From Neisseria subflava (GTDB lineage: Bacteria; Pseudomonadota; Gammaproteobacteria; Burkholderiales; Neisseriaceae), in contig NZ_CP039887.1 of assembly GCF_005221305.1 (NCBI RefSeq), positions 1,922,001-1,986,000 on the forward strand: DNA of 64,000 nucleotides. The letters are read 5' to 3'. The position numbers and the translations under genes are program-made. This document shows, in pieces, positions 35,975-46,549 of this stretch (the stretch's first letter is position 1; each line of letters opens with the position of its first letter). The notes under the pieces were generated by a model. That model was not told the DNA's origin. It saw only the letters and a program-made list of their open reading frames with translations, and made no database searches.

Positions 35975-37432
35975 ATGTCCGGTCAAAAGCCGTCTTCTGC
36001 CGAGAAAACCTTCTTCGGCCATCCTTTGCAATTATCCACCCTATTCCATATTGAGCTGTGGGAACGTTTTTCCTTCTACGGTATGCAGGGCATCCTGTTG
36101 ATTTATCTGTATTACGCCGCGAATCAAGGCGGTTTGGGTATGGATAAGGCTTTGGCCGGCGGTATTGTTGGCGCATACGGCGGCAGCGTTTACCTGTCCA
36201 CTATTCTCGGCGCATGGTTGGCCGACCGCATTTGGGGCGCGGAACGTACCCTGTTTATCGCCGGTATCGTCGTGATGATCGGTCATATTTTATTGGCGAT
36301 TGTGCCGGGCTTGATGGGATTGCTGTTGGGCTTGGTGTGTATCGCGCTGGGCAGCGGCGGCGTAAAATCGTCTGCCGGTTCGATGGTCGGCTCTTTGTAT
36401 GAACGGGACGATCTGCGCGAATTGCGCGATGCCGGTTTCTCCATTTTCTATATTTCCATCAATATCGGTGGTTTCTTAGGCCCTTTGTTGACCGGTATTT
36501 TGCAAGACCGCATGGGTTTTCATTATGGCTTTGGCGCGGCGGCCGTCGGTATGGCATTTGGCCTGCTGTGGTATTCACGTGGCCGTAAAGACCTGCCGCA
36601 TACGCCGGCTCCCAATCCGTTGCGCCCTGAAAAGGTACAGACTGCAATAGCTGTCGGCGTGTTGCTGGTTTTGGTATTGGGCAGCGTGATTGCTTCCGGC
36701 GCGCTCAATCTTGAGAACTTTTCACGCTGGCTCTTGGGCGTGGTCATTATCACCGTTATCGCTTATTTTGCACGCCTGCTGGGCAGCAGCCAGGTTGAGG
36801 CAGCCAATAAACGTTACATCATGGCCTATATTCCGCTGTTTTTGACCATTTGTATGTTCTGGGCGGTTTGGTTTCAGGTGTACACCGTTGCAACGGTTTA
36901 TTTCGACGAAACGGTTGACCGTACTTTCTTCGGCTTTACCGTGCCTGTTTCATGGAAAGACTCGATACAGGCCATGTGGGTGGTTCTCTTCTCCGGCGTG
37001 ATGGCGGCGGTGTGGACGAAAATGGGCAAGCGCCAACCTAAAACGCCGTTGAAGTTTGCGCTGGCCATGTTGGTAACCGGCGTCTCCTATTTGTGTTTTA
37101 TCCCGTATATTTCATCCGGAATCCCGATGCCGATTATCGTGTTTATGCTGGTGTTGCTGGCGATTACGATAGGCGAGTTGATGCTGTCGCCGATTTCGCT
37201 GTCGTTTTCTACCAAAATTGCACCGAGCATGTTTAAAACACAAATGGTTGCTTTGAATTTCTTGGCATTGTCTATCGGCTTTACCTTGGGTGGAGTGTTG
37301 TTTAAAGACTACTACAATGCTGAGTCGCCATTGGATTTCTACTGGATGCTGGCCACCATCGGCACAGTAACCTGCGGTATCCTGCTGGTACTTACTCCGG
37401 TATTGAACCGCATGCTCAAAGGTGTCGATTGA
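35975..37432 (+). CDS. POT/PTR-family proton-coupled peptide transporter
   Basis: 485 aa, about fourteen hydrophobic segments. The proton-coupling ExxER-type motif is seen as ELWERFSFYGM (about 28-38), followed by the POT signature GGYLADRIWG-like LGAWLADRIWGAERTLF. It imports di- and tripeptides with protons across the inner membrane (DtpA/YhiP-like). TAGGAGAAC precedes the ATG. The gene stands alone with a DUS hairpin 29 bp after the stop. Substrate range cannot be told. Confidence 0.93.
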   Translation: MSGQKPSSAEKTFFGHPLQLSTLFHIELWERFSFYGMQGILLIYLYYAANQGGLGMDKALAGGIVGAYGGSVYLSTILGAWLADRIWGAERTLFIAGIVVMIGHILLAIVPGLMGLLLGLVCIALGSGGVKSSAGSMVGSLYERDDLRELRDAGFSIFYISINIGGFLGPLLTGILQDRMGFHYGFGAAAVGMAFGLLWYSRGRKDLPHTPAPNPLRPEKVQTAIAVGVLLVLVLGSVIASGALNLENFSRWLLGVVIITVIAYFARLLGSSQVEAANKRYIMAYIPLFLTICMFWAVWFQVYTVATVYFDETVDRTFFGFTVPVSWKDSIQAMWVVLFSGVMAAVWTKMGKRQPKTPLKFALAMLVTGVSYLCFIPYISSGIPMPIIVFMLVLLAITIGELMLSPISLSFSTKIAPSMFKTQMVALNFLALSIGFTLGGVLFKDYYNAESPLDFYWMLATIGTVTCGILLVLTPVLNRMLKGVD

Positions 37433-37461
37433 TTTTTCTATTTAAAATAATGTGATGTACA

Positions 37462-37498
37462 CAGGCCGTCTGAAAATAATCAGTTTTCAGACGGCCTG
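37462..37498. terminator. DUS hairpin after the peptide transporter
   Basis: CAGGCCGTCTGAAAA and TTTTCAGACGGCCTG around a 7-base loop. Confidence 0.75.
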
Positions 37499-37766
37499 AT
37501 GTTTTTATTGAGGTTTGGAAAAGGGTGGTTTTCCAGATTTTTGAATTAAATCGGACAGATGGAAAACCCGAATTAAATGATACATGATTAAATTGAAATT
37601 AAAATTGTGAAATATTAAATAAGAATAAGAATTGTTCTCATAACTTTATTGAATTTATTAGTGTTTTTTTACTGATTTGCTGATATTTACCTTTAAATGG
37701 CTTTTGAAATTCGATAAAATGGTAATCTATTTTTAAGATTTGTCTGTCAACCAGTTAGGTACGACC
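37499..37766 (+). promoter_or_regulatory. AT-rich nuo leader with candidate Fur box
   Basis: About 270 bp of AT-rich sequence without a gene, holding the nuo promoter. TAAGAATTGTTCTCA at 37626-37640 matches the core 7-1-7 Fur consensus (TGATAATnATTATCA) at about 10 of 14 positions. In N. meningitidis, Fur is reported to activate the nuo operon, so this is a plausible activator site. The -10 and -35 could not be fixed. Confidence 0.4.
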
Positions 37767-38123
37767 ATGTTGGCCAGTTACTTTCCCGTCCTCGTATTCA
37801 TCCTCGTCGGCCTTGCGGCCGGTGTGCTGTTTATTCTGCTCGGCACAATTTTAGGTCCGAAACGCCACTATGCCGAAAAAGACGCGGCTTACGAATGCGG
37901 TTTTGAAGCCTTTGAAAACGCAAGGATGAAGTTCGACGTGCGCTATTACCTCGTCGCTATCCTCTTCATCCTGTTTGATTTGGAGGTCGCGTTCATGTTG
38001 CCGTGGGCAGTCGTGTTCAAAGATTTGGGCGCATACGGCTTCTGGTCTATGCTGGTGTTTATCGTCGTTCTGACGGTAGGCTTTATTTACGAATGGAAAA
38101 AAGGTGCGCTGGAATGGGAATAG
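37767..38123 (+). CDS. nuoA: NADH-quinone oxidoreductase subunit A
   Basis: 118 aa from ATG at 37767 with AGGT upstream; an in-frame TTG at 37740 would add nine unsupported residues. Three membrane segments (about 8-30, 60-82, 90-110) with the conserved acidic [15 protein letters not shown] block between the first two ([12 protein letters not shown]). NuoA is part of the membrane arm next to the quinone site of complex I. First gene of the 14-subunit nuo operon, overlapping nuoB by 10 bases. Confidence 0.95.
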   Translation: MLASYFPVLVFILVGLAAGVLFILLGTILGPKRHYAEKDAAYECGFEAFENARMKFDVRYYLVAILFILFDLEVAFMLPWAVVFKDLGAYGFWSMLVFIVVLTVGFIYEWKKGALEWE

Positions 38124-38596
38124 AAGGCGTTTTGAAAAAAGGTTTCATCACCACCAGCGCGGATACGGTGTTGAACTATATGCGTACCGGTTCATTGTGG
38201 CCGGTTACTTTCGGCTTGGCCTGCTGCGCCGTGGAAATGATGCATGCGGGTATGGCGCGTTATGACCTTGACCGTTTCGGCATCATTTTCCGTCCGTCCC
38301 CACGTCAGGCCGACCTGATGATTGTGGCGGGTACGCTCACCAATAAAATGGCGCCCGCCCTGCGCCGCGTGTACGACCAGCTCGCCGAGCCGCGTTGGGT
38401 CTTGTCTATGGGTTCGTGTGCCAACGGCGGCGGCTATTATCATTATTCTTATTCCGTTGTGCGCGGTGCCGACCGCGTCGTGCCGGTAGACGTTTATGTG
38501 CCGGGTTGTCCACCGACTGCGGAAGCCCTGATTTACGGCCTGATTCAGCTCCAACAAAAAATCAAGCGCACTTCCACCATCGCGCGTGACGAGTAA
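38114..38596 (+). CDS. nuoB: NADH-quinone oxidoreductase subunit B
   Basis: 160 aa from ATG at 38114, which lies inside the nuoA end. NuoB holds the terminal N2 iron-sulfur cluster that passes electrons to quinone; the ligand cysteines are seen in [18 protein letters not shown] and VPGCPPT. The start codon was chosen because GGA lies just before it and the protein begins [17 protein letters not shown] as in the family. Translation is coupled to nuoA. Confidence 0.96.
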   Translation: MGIEGVLKKGFITTSADTVLNYMRTGSLWPVTFGLACCAVEMMHAGMARYDLDRFGIIFRPSPRQADLMIVAGTLTNKMAPALRRVYDQLAEPRWVLSMGSCANGGGYYHYSYSVVRGADRVVPVDVYVPGCPPTAEALIYGLIQLQQKIKRTSTIARDE

Positions 38597-38608
38597 GGAG
38601 AGGACGAT

Positions 38609-39202
38609 ATGGCAAGCATTCAAAACTTATACGAGACCGTCAGCCGCGTTTTGGGCAATCAGGCAAGCAAAGTCATTTCCGCTTTGGGCGAGATTACCGT
38701 TGAGTGTCTGCCCGAACACTATGTTTCAGTGATGACCACGTTGCGCGACCATGAAGAACTGCATTTCGAGCTTTTGGTCGATTTGTGCGGCGTCGATTAC
38801 AGCACTTACAAAAACGAAGCATGGCAGGGCAAACGCTTCGCCGTTGTCAGCCAGCTTCTTTCCGTTAAAAACAATCAGCGCATCCGCGTGCGCGTCTGGG
38901 TTTCAGACGACGATTTCCCCGTGGTCGAATCCGTGGTTCCCGTTTACAACAGCGCAGATTGGTATGAGCGTGAAGCCTTCGATTTGTACGGCATCATGTT
39001 CAACAACCATCCCGACTTGCGCCGCATCCTGACCGATTACGGTTTCGTCGGACATCCGTTCCGCAAAGACTTCCCGATTTCCGGCTATGTGGAAATGCGT
39101 TACGACGAAGAGCAAAAACGCGTGATTTACCAACCTGTTACCATTGAGCCGCGCGAGATCACGCCGCGTATCGTCCGTGAGGAGAACTACGGTGGCCAAT
39201 AA
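38609..39202 (+). CDS. nuoC: NADH-quinone oxidoreductase subunit C
   Basis: 197 aa hydrophilic subunit of the peripheral arm. The family signature [33 protein letters not shown] block is at about 113-140 ([14 protein letters not shown] then HPDLRRIL). It is separate from nuoD, as in most bacteria other than enterics where they are fused. AAGGAGAGG precedes the ATG, and the end overlaps the nuoD GTG start by 11 bases. Confidence 0.96.
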   Translation: MASIQNLYETVSRVLGNQASKVISALGEITVECLPEHYVSVMTTLRDHEELHFELLVDLCGVDYSTYKNEAWQGKRFAVVSQLLSVKNNQRIRVRVWVSDDDFPVVESVVPVYNSADWYEREAFDLYGIMFNNHPDLRRILTDYGFVGHPFRKDFPISGYVEMRYDEEQKRVIYQPVTIEPREITPRIVREENYGGQ

Positions 39203-40448
39203 ATTAAGAAACTACACCATCAACTTCGGCCCGCAACACCCTGCGGCGCACGGCGTATTGCGTATGATTTTGGAGTTGGACGGCGAACAAATCGTCCGTG
39301 CCGACCCGCATATCGGCCTCCTGCACCGAGGCACCGAAAAACTGGCGGAAACCAAAACCTACCTGCAAGCCCTGCCTTATATGGACAGACTGGACTACGT
39401 TTCCATGATGGTCAACGAGCAGGCGTATTGTTTGGCAGTAGAAAAACTTGCCGGTATTGATGTACCTATCCGCGCCCAATACATCCGCGTCATGTTCGCC
39501 GAAGTAACGCGCATCCTCAACCACTTGATGGGCATTGGTTCGCACGCATTCGACATCGGCGCGATGACCGCCATTCTCTACGCCTTCCGCGACCGCGAAG
39601 AGCTGATGGACTTGTATGAAGCTGTGTCCGGCGCGCGTATGCACGCAGCCTATTTCCGTCCCGGCGGCGTTTACCGCGACCTGCCCGACTTCATGCCTAA
39701 ATACGAGAGCAGCAAATTCCGCAACGCCAAAGTATTGAAGCAGCTCAACGAATCCCGCGAAGGCACCATGCTCGACTTTATCGACGCCTTCTGCGAACGC
39801 TTCCCGAAAAACATCGACACACTCGAAACCCTCTTGACCGACAACCGCATCTGGAAACAACGTACCGTCGGCATCGGCGTCGTCTCCCCCGAGCGCGCCA
39901 TGCAGAAAGGCTTTACCGGCGTGATGTTGCGCGGTTCGGGCGTGGAATGGGACGTGCGTAAGAAACAGCCGTATGAAGTGTACGACCAAATGGATTTCGA
40001 CATCCCCGTCGGCGTTAACGGCGACTGCTACGACCGCTACCTCTGCCGTATGGAAGAAATGCGTCAATCCGTACGCATCATCAAACAATGTGCCGACTGG
40101 CTGCGTGTCAATCCCGGCCCGGTCATCACCACAAACCACAAATTTGCCCCGCCCAAACGCACCGAAATGAAAACAGGTATGGAAGACCTGATTCACCATT
40201 TCAAACTCTTTACCGAGGGTATGCACGTTCCTGAGGGTGAGACCTACACCGCTGTCGAACATCCGAAAGGCGAGTTCGGCGTTTACATCATTTCAGACGG
40301 CGCAAACAAACCCTACCGCCTGAAAATCCGCGCACCTGGCTTCGCCCACCTGCAAGGCATGGACGAAATGGCAAAAGGCCACATGCTCGCCGACGTCGTT
40401 GCCATCATCGGTACGCAGGACATCGTATTCGGGGAGGTTGACCGATAA
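39192..40448 (+). CDS. nuoD: NADH-quinone oxidoreductase subunit D
   Basis: 418 aa from GTG at 39192 ([17 protein letters not shown]), chosen because GAGGAG lies 7-8 bases upstream and it fits family length. The 49-kDa subunit forms much of the quinone pocket; conserved blocks [13 protein letters not shown] (about 12-24) and the C-terminal EGEGEFGVY-like [13 protein letters not shown] are present. Stop and the nuoE ATG share one base (TAATG). A DUS core in the C-terminal part encodes SDG. Confidence 0.96.
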   Translation: MANKLRNYTINFGPQHPAAHGVLRMILELDGEQIVRADPHIGLLHRGTEKLAETKTYLQALPYMDRLDYVSMMVNEQAYCLAVEKLAGIDVPIRAQYIRVMFAEVTRILNHLMGIGSHAFDIGAMTAILYAFRDREELMDLYEAVSGARMHAAYFRPGGVYRDLPDFMPKYESSKFRNAKVLKQLNESREGTMLDFIDAFCERFPKNIDTLETLLTDNRIWKQRTVGIGVVSPERAMQKGFTGVMLRGSGVEWDVRKKQPYEVYDQMDFDIPVGVNGDCYDRYLCRMEEMRQSVRIIKQCADWLRVNPGPVITTNHKFAPPKRTEMKTGMEDLIHHFKLFTEGMHVPEGETYTAVEHPKGEFGVYIISDGANKPYRLKIRAPGFAHLQGMDEMAKGHMLADVVAIIGTQDIVFGEVDR

Positions 40449-40921
40449 TGTTATCCGCAGAATCCTTAAAACAAATCGACATCGAGTTGGCGAAATATCC
40501 CGCCGACCAACGCCGCAGCGCCATCATGGGCGCGTTGCGTATCGCTCAAACCGAAAAAGGCTGGCTTGCTCCCGAGACCATCGCCTTTGTCGCAGACTAT
40601 ATCGGCATCTCGCCTGCACAAGCCTACGAAGTCGCTACTTTCTACAATATGTACGACCTTGAGCCTGTCGGCAAATACAAACTGACCGTTTGTACCAACC
40701 TGCCCTGCGCCCTGCGCGGCGGTATGGCTACCGGCGAATACCTCAAACAAAAACTCGGTATCGGCTACGGCGAAACCACGCCTGACGGCAAATTTACCCT
40801 AGTCGAGGGCGAATGCATGGGCGCATGTGGTGACGCTCCGGTCATGCTGGTCAACAACCACAGCATGTGCAGCTTTATGACTGAAGAGGCGATTGAGAAA
40901 AAATTAGCAGAATTAGAATAG
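40448..40921 (+). CDS. nuoE: NADH-quinone oxidoreductase subunit E
   Basis: 157 aa. This 24-kDa subunit binds a [2Fe-2S] cluster through four cysteines, seen in CTNLPCALRGG (about 80-85) and CMGACGDAP (about 122-126). It forms the NADH dehydrogenase tip with NuoF and NuoG. It starts inside the nuoD stop. After it the operon is interrupted by an unrelated gene (41017) before nuoF. Confidence 0.96.
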   Translation: MLSAESLKQIDIELAKYPADQRRSAIMGALRIAQTEKGWLAPETIAFVADYIGISPAQAYEVATFYNMYDLEPVGKYKLTVCTNLPCALRGGMATGEYLKQKLGIGYGETTPDGKFTLVEGECMGACGDAPVMLVNNHSMCSFMTEEAIEKKLAELE

Positions 40922-41016
40922 ATCGTCTGAACACATTAGGTTTTTAATCAAACTTACTAGTTATTCCAAAATTTTAAATTGTGATTTAAAAGTAACAATA
41001 AAAAGGGAAGCGGTTA

Positions 41017-41601
41017 ATGAAAGGGATAATTGTTAAGTGGGATGATGAGAAAGGTTATGGTTTTATACGGATAGATGGTAGTAAACAAGAAATTTTCTGC
41101 CATATTTCTGACTTTTCCCAAAGAAGCCCTCGTCCTGAACTTAATGAGGCGGTTGGCTTTGAAGTATCTGCTAACGGAAAAGGAAAAAATGTTGCTAAAC
41201 AGATTCGTTACTTGAATCGTGAGGCAAGAGATTTTAAGCAGAATCATAACCATCGTTCGAGTGCAAAGAAAAAATCATTTTTTGCCTTAGATTCGTCGTC
41301 TTTCATATTGACGAAATTGGTAGGGTTGGCACTTTTTGGGTTAATTGGTTATCAGATATATCAATTCGCTGCAGCAAAATTAGTCCCTAAACAAACTAAT
41401 GCACCAGTAGAGCTTAATGATCCAGCTACGATACAAGCTAAAAAAAGCAATAGTAATAAATATCGTTGTGATGGCAGGCAATATTGTTCTCAGATGGTGT
41501 CATGCGAAGAGGCCAAATGGTTTTTACAGAATTGTTCTGATACCAAAATGGATGGTGATGGTGATGGGATTCCATGTGAAGATAAATGCGGTGGATGGTG
41601 A
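41017..41601 (+). CDS. Cold-shock-like / membrane / excalibur-domain protein inserted in the nuo operon
   Basis: 194 aa in three parts: an N-terminal cold-shock OB-like domain (1-66, GIIVKWDDEKGYGFI and IFCHISDF), one membrane helix (about 96-118), and a C-terminal excalibur domain (148-194) with the calcium-loop DGDGDGIPCE (about 179-188) and six cysteines. The first half would face the cytoplasm and bind nucleic acid; the excalibur part would be periplasmic. This architecture occurs in several gammaproteobacterial and neisserial proteins of unknown role. The DNA is much more AT-rich than nuoE and nuoF, so it is probably a later insertion. RBS AAAAGGGAAG. Confidence 0.8.
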   Translation: MKGIIVKWDDEKGYGFIRIDGSKQEIFCHISDFSQRSPRPELNEAVGFEVSANGKGKNVAKQIRYLNREARDFKQNHNHRSSAKKKSFFALDSSSFILTKLVGLALFGLIGYQIYQFAAAKLVPKQTNAPVELNDPATIQAKKSNSNKYRCDGRQYCSQMVSCEEAKWFLQNCSDTKMDGDGDGIPCEDKCGGW

Positions 41602-41649
41602 TACTTTCAGTAAAGTAGACTAGGTCTATAACCATGAAAACGAAATACA

Positions 41650-41740
41650 AGGTCGTCTGAAATATCAACTTTAGTGAATCAACATATTTTAGACGGCATA
41701 GAGTCGATATACAAAGATATATTAGGCCGTCTGAAAACAA
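41650..41740. repeat. Degenerate DUS cluster between the inserted gene and nuoF
   Basis: GGTCGTCTGAAATAT (about 41651) and ATATTTTAGACGGC (about 41685) form an imperfect hairpin, and a clean AGGCCGTCTGAAA follows at about 41724. It probably marks the end of the inserted unit. Confidence 0.6.
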
Positions 41741-41779
41741 CGGCTGCAACCGATACGAAAACAAACAGGCACACCAAAA

Positions 41780-43075
41780 ATGGCTATTTACCAATCAGGC
41801 GTGATTTTTGACCAAGTGGATACCGCCAATCCCGATTGCTGGACATTGGACGAATACGTCAAACGTGGCGGCTATACCGCCCTGCGTAAAATCCTGTCCG
41901 AAAACATCTCGCAAACCGATGTGATTGACGAAGTCAAAACCTCCGGTTTGCGCGGTCGTGGCGGTGCGGGCTTCCCGACCGGTTTGAAATGGAGCTTTAT
42001 GCCCCGTTCCTTCCCGGGCGAAAAATATGTGGTTTGTAACACCGACGAAGGCGAGCCGGGTACATTTAAAGACCGCGACATCATCATGTTCAATCCTCAT
42101 GCCCTGATTGAAGGCATGATTATTGCCGGTTACGCGATGGGTGCGAAAGCCGGCTACAACTATATCCACGGCGAAATTTTTGAAGGCTACCAACGCTTTG
42201 AAGCCGCTTTGGAGCAGGCGCGTGCCGCAGGTTTTTTAGGTAAAAATATTTTGGGTTCGGATTTTGAATTTGAACTCTTCGCCCACCACGGCTACGGCGC
42301 ATACATTTGCGGTGAAGAAACCGCATTGCTCGAATCGCTGGAAGGCAAAAAAGGCCAGCCGCGCTTCAAACCGCCGTTCCCCGCCTCGTTCGGCCTGTAC
42401 GGCAAACCGACCACCATCAACAATACCGAAACGTTCTCCTCCGTTCCATTCATTATCCGTGACGGCGGACAGGCGTTTGCCGATAAAGGTATTCCGAATG
42501 CAGGCGGTACCAAATTATTCTGTATTTCCGGTCATGTCGAGCGTCCGGGCAACTATGAAGTGCCATTGGGTACACCGTTTGCCGAAGTCTTGAAAATGGC
42601 GGGTGGTATGCGCGGCGGTAAAAAACTCAAAGCCGTTATTCCCGGCGGTTCGTCTGCGCCAGTTTTGCCTGCCGATATCATGATGCAGACCAATATGGAC
42701 TATGACTCGATTTCCAAAGCGGGCTCGATGCTGGGTTCCGGCGCAATTATCGTCATGGACGAAGACGTGTGCATGGTGAAAGCCCTTGAGCGCCTGAGCT
42801 ACTTCTACTACGACGAGTCTTGCGGCCAATGTACACCTTGCCGAGAAGGTACAGGCTGGCTTTACCGCATCGTCCACCGTATCGTAGAAGGCAAAGGCCG
42901 CATGGAAGACTTGGATTTGCTGGATTCTGTCGGCAACCAAATGGCAGGCCGCACCATCTGCGCCCTTGCCGACGCCGCCGTCTTCCCTGTCCGCAGCTTT
43001 ACCAAGCATTTCCGTGATGAGTTTGTGCATTACATCGAACACGGCGGACCGATGAAACCGAATAAGTGGTGCTAA
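41780..43075 (+). CDS. nuoF: NADH-quinone oxidoreductase subunit F
   Basis: 431 aa. The 51-kDa subunit binds NADH, FMN and a [4Fe-4S] cluster. The Gly-rich FMN/NADH loop [16 protein letters not shown] lies at about 54-69, and the cluster cysteines in [11 protein letters not shown] (about 351-361) plus a later Cys in RTICALADA. It starts 178 bp after the inserted gene, so it may need its own promoter or read-through from there. Confidence 0.96.
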   Translation: MAIYQSGVIFDQVDTANPDCWTLDEYVKRGGYTALRKILSENISQTDVIDEVKTSGLRGRGGAGFPTGLKWSFMPRSFPGEKYVVCNTDEGEPGTFKDRDIIMFNPHALIEGMIIAGYAMGAKAGYNYIHGEIFEGYQRFEAALEQARAAGFLGKNILGSDFEFELFAHHGYGAYICGEETALLESLEGKKGQPRFKPPFPASFGLYGKPTTINNTETFSSVPFIIRDGGQAFADKGIPNAGGTKLFCISGHVERPGNYEVPLGTPFAEVLKMAGGMRGGKKLKAVIPGGSSAPVLPADIMMQTNMDYDSISKAGSMLGSGAIIVMDEDVCMVKALERLSYFYYDESCGQCTPCREGTGWLYRIVHRIVEGKGRMEDLDLLDSVGNQMAGRTICALADAAVFPVRSFTKHFRDEFVHYIEHGGPMKPNKWC

Positions 43076-43133
43076 GTTTTCAGACGGCCTCTAAAAGAAT
43101 TATTTATTAAATACCCGTAACTAGGAACGAACC

Positions 43134-45395
43134 ATGTTACAAATCGAAATCGACGGCAAACAGGTATCTGTGGAGCAGGGTGCGACGGTGATTGAAGCCG
43201 CGCACAAGCTCGGTACTTATATCCCGCATTTCTGTTACCACAAAAAACTTTCCATCGCCGCCAACTGCCGTATGTGTTTGGTGGACGTGGAAAAAGCCCC
43301 CAAACCTCTGCCCGCCTGTGCCACGCCGGTTACAGACGGCATGATTGTGCGTACGCATTCGGCAAAAGCCCGAGAGGCGCAAGAAGGCGTGATGGAGTTC
43401 CTGCTCATCAACCATCCGCTTGATTGTCCGACCTGCGACCAAGGCGGCGAATGCCAGTTGCAGGATTTGGCGATGGGCTACGGCAAAACCACCAGCCGTT
43501 ATACCGAAGAAAAACGTTCCGTCGTCGGCAAAGACATGGGTCCTTTGGTTTCCGCTGAGGAAATGAGCCGTTGTATCCACTGTACCCGTTGCGTCCGTTT
43601 CACCGAAGAAATCGCCGGCGTGCAAGAAATCGCCATGGCCAACCGCGGCGAGCATTCTGAGATCATGCCTTTTATCGGCAAAGCAGTGGAAACCGAATTG
43701 TCAGGCAACGTCATCGACTTGTGCCCTGTCGGCGCATTGACCAGCAAACCGTTCCGCTTCAACGCGCGTACTTGGGAATTGAACCGCCGCAAATCCGTTT
43801 CCGCCCATGACGCTTTGGGCAGCAACCTGATTGTGCAAACCAAAGACCATACCGTCCGCCGCGTGTTGCCGTTGGAAAACGAAGCCATCAACGAATGCTG
43901 GCTGTCCGACCGCGACCGTTTCGCCTACGAAGGCCTGTATCACGAAAGCCGTCTGAAAAACCCGAAAATCAAACAGGGCGGCGAGTGGATGGACGTGGAT
44001 TGGAAAACCGCGTTGGAGTATGTCCGCAGCGCGATTGAATGTATCGCCAAAGACGGCAACCAAAACCAAGTCGGCGTTTGGGCCAATCCGATGAATACGG
44101 TTGAGGAGCTGTATCTGGCCAAAAAACTTGCCGACGGCTTGGGTGTTAAAAACTTTGCAACCCGTTTGCGCCAACAAGACAAACGTCTTTCAGACGGCCT
44201 TAAAGGTGCGCAATGGCTGGGACAAAGCATTGAATCTTTGGCTGACAACGATGCCGTATTGGTAGTCGGCGTGAACTTGCGCAAAGAACAGCCGCTCCTG
44301 ACCGCCCGCCTGCGCCGCGCCGCCAAAGACCGTATGGCATTGAGCGTATTGGCCAGCAGTAAAGAAGAATTGTTTATGCCGCTTCTGTCTCAAGAAGCCG
44401 CACATCCCGACGAATGGGCAGGCCGTCTGAAAAACCTGTCTGCCGATGCGGAACACGCGATTACCGCGAGCCTGAAAAACGCTGAAAAAGCAGCGGTGAT
44501 TTTGGGCGCGGAAGTGCAAAACCATCCCGATTACGCCGCGATTTACGCCGTCGCGCAAGAACTGGCGGACGCGACCGGCGCGGTACTGGGCATTCTGCCG
44601 CAAGCTGCCAACAGCGTCGGTGCGGATGTCTTGGGTGTGAATTCCGGCGAGAGCGTTGCCGAAATGGCAAATGCGCCGAAACAGGCAGTTTTGCTGCTCA
44701 ACGTCGAGCCGGAAATCGATATGGCGGACGGTGCAAAAGCCGTAGCCGCGTTGAAACAGGCGAAAAGTGTGATGGCGTTTACGCCGTTTGTCAGCGAAAC
44801 GCTGCTGGACGTGTGCGACGTATTGTTGCCGATTGCGCCGTTTACCGAAACATCGGGTAGCCTCATCAATATGGAAGGCCGTCTGCAATCCTTCCACGGT
44901 GTCGTTCAAGGCTTCGGCGATTCGCGTCCGCTGTGGAAAGTGTTGCGCGTATTGGGCAACCTGTTTGACCTGCAAGGCTTTGAATACCACGATACCGCCG
45001 CGATTCTGAAAGACGCGCTGGACGCGGAAAGCCTGCCGTCCAAACTGAACAACCGCGCTGCTTCGACTCAAAAAGATTTTCAGACGACCTCAAGCCGCCT
45101 CGTGCGCGTGGGTGGAGTCGGTATTTATCACACCGATGCCATCGTGCGCCGTTCCGCACCGTTGCAAGCGACCAGCCATGCCGCCGTGCCTGCCGCGCGT
45201 GTAAATCCAAACACTTTGGCACGCTTAGGCCTGCAAGACGGACAAACCGCCGTCGCCAAACAAAACGGCGCAGGCGTATCGGTTGCCGTCAAAGCCGATG
45301 CCGGTTTGCCTGAAAACGTGGTGCATCTGCCGCTGCATACCGAAAATGCCGCGCTGGGTGCGTTGATGGACACTATTGAACTGGCGGGAGCTTGA
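43134..45395 (+). CDS. nuoG: NADH-quinone oxidoreductase subunit G
   Basis: 753 aa iron-sulfur subunit. The N-terminal [2Fe-2S] ferredoxin domain has [21 protein letters not shown] (about 34-54) and a later Cys in PACATPV; next come a His-Cys [4Fe-4S] site near [10 protein letters not shown] and a second cluster in [10 protein letters not shown]. The remainder is a molybdopterin-oxidoreductase-like fold without evident cofactor. Reading frames show DUS cores at about 43950 (SRLK), 44192 (SDGL) and 44421 (GRLK). Two bases separate the stop from nuoH. Confidence 0.96.
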   Translation: MLQIEIDGKQVSVEQGATVIEAAHKLGTYIPHFCYHKKLSIAANCRMCLVDVEKAPKPLPACATPVTDGMIVRTHSAKAREAQEGVMEFLLINHPLDCPTCDQGGECQLQDLAMGYGKTTSRYTEEKRSVVGKDMGPLVSAEEMSRCIHCTRCVRFTEEIAGVQEIAMANRGEHSEIMPFIGKAVETELSGNVIDLCPVGALTSKPFRFNARTWELNRRKSVSAHDALGSNLIVQTKDHTVRRVLPLENEAINECWLSDRDRFAYEGLYHESRLKNPKIKQGGEWMDVDWKTALEYVRSAIECIAKDGNQNQVGVWANPMNTVEELYLAKKLADGLGVKNFATRLRQQDKRLSDGLKGAQWLGQSIESLADNDAVLVVGVNLRKEQPLLTARLRRAAKDRMALSVLASSKEELFMPLLSQEAAHPDEWAGRLKNLSADAEHAITASLKNAEKAAVILGAEVQNHPDYAAIYAVAQELADATGAVLGILPQAANSVGADVLGVNSGESVAEMANAPKQAVLLLNVEPEIDMADGAKAVAALKQAKSVMAFTPFVSETLLDVCDVLLPIAPFTETSGSLINMEGRLQSFHGVVQGFGDSRPLWKVLRVLGNLFDLQGFEYHDTAAILKDALDAESLPSKLNNRAASTQKDFQTTSSRLVRVGGVGIYHTDAIVRRSAPLQATSHAAVPAARVNPNTLARLGLQDGQTAVAKQNGAGVSVAVKADAGLPENVVHLPLHTENAALGALMDTIELAGA

Positions 45396-45397
45396 TC

Positions 45398-46474
45398 ATG
45401 CAAGAATGGTTCCAAAACCTCTTTGCCGCAACGCTCGGTCTGGGCGATTTGGGTATCACCGTAGGCTTGGTGGTATCCGTCATCGTCAAAATCGTGATTA
45501 TCCTGATTCCGCTGATTCTGACCGTTGCCTACCTGACGTATTTCGAGCGTAAAGTCATCGGCTTTATGCAGCTTCGTGTCGGCCCGAACGTGACCGGCCC
45601 GTGGGGTCTGATTCAGCCGTTTGCCGACGTGTTCAAACTCTTGTTTAAAGAGGTAACCCGTCCGAAGCTGTCAAACAAAGCCTTATTCTATATCGGCCCG
45701 ATTATGTCACTCGCCCCGTCTTTTGCGGCGTGGGCAGTGATTCCGTTCAACGAAGAATGGGTGTTGACCAACATCAATATCGGCCTTTTGTACATCCTGA
45801 TGATTACCTCGCTGTCGGTTTACGGCGTGATCATTGCGGGCTGGGCTTCCAACTCCAAATATTCGTTCTTGGGCGCAATGCGTGCTTCCGCACAAAGCAT
45901 TTCCTACGAGATTGCCATGAGTGCCGCGCTAGTGTGCGTCGTGATGGTATCGGGCAGCATGAACTTCTCCGACATCGTTGCCGCGCAGGCTAAAGGTATT
46001 GCCGGCGGTTCGGTATTCTCTTGGAACTGGCTGCCGCTCTTCCCCATCTTCATCGTCTATCTGATTTCCGCCGTTGCCGAAACCAACCGCGCGCCGTTTG
46101 ACGTGGCAGAGGGTGAATCTGAAATCGTTGCCGGCCACCACGTTGAATACTCTGGCTTCGCATTCGCACTGTTCTTCCTCGCCGAATACATTTTCATGAT
46201 TCTGATTGCCGCGCTGACATCGCTGATGTTCCTCGGCGGCTGGTTGTCTCCGTTCCCGCAAAGTTGGGGCTTTATCGGTACGCCTTCCGCATTCTGGATG
46301 TTCGTAAAAATGGCGGCGGTTCTGTACTGGTACCTGTGGATCCGTGCAACCTTCCCACGCTACCGTTACGACCAAATCATGCGTTTGGGCTGGAAAGTGC
46401 TGATTCCGATCGGCTTCGCCTACATCGTGATTTTGGGCGTGTGGATGATTTCACCGCTGAATTTGTGGAAATAG
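45398..46474 (+). CDS. nuoH: NADH-quinone oxidoreductase subunit H
   Basis: 358 aa from ATG at 45398; a TTG two codons earlier is less likely. Eight membrane helices form the heel of complex I with the quinone-binding channel. Conserved blocks [19 protein letters not shown] (about 51-69) and [17 protein letters not shown] (about 230-246) are present. It is followed by the inserted GFA-fold gene before nuoI. Confidence 0.95.
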   Translation: MQEWFQNLFAATLGLGDLGITVGLVVSVIVKIVIILIPLILTVAYLTYFERKVIGFMQLRVGPNVTGPWGLIQPFADVFKLLFKEVTRPKLSNKALFYIGPIMSLAPSFAAWAVIPFNEEWVLTNINIGLLYILMITSLSVYGVIIAGWASNSKYSFLGAMRASAQSISYEIAMSAALVCVVMVSGSMNFSDIVAAQAKGIAGGSVFSWNWLPLFPIFIVYLISAVAETNRAPFDVAEGESEIVAGHHVEYSGFAFALFFLAEYIFMILIAALTSLMFLGGWLSPFPQSWGFIGTPSAFWMFVKMAAVLYWYLWIRATFPRYRYDQIMRLGWKVLIPIGFAYIVILGVWMISPLNLWK

Positions 46475-46482
46475 GGCAGGGA

Positions 46483-46509
46483 GGCCGTCTGAAAGTTTTC
46501 AGGTAGCCT
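46483..46509. repeat. Hybrid DUS hairpin: Neisseria arm and Eikenella-like arm
   Basis: AGGCCGTCTGAAA (46482-46494) is followed by TTTTCAGGTAGCCT, whose complement reads AGGCTACCTGAA, the Eikenella-type DUS as I recall it. The arms still pair imperfectly. It lies between nuoH and the inserted GFA gene. Confidence 0.5.
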
Positions 46510-46549
46510 ATAACCCAAATTTTTAACCGTTTCAAACCGAGAGAACCTA

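Noticed and set aside
39204..40262. A 352-codon minus-strand open frame
   Set aside because: Antisense to nuoD.
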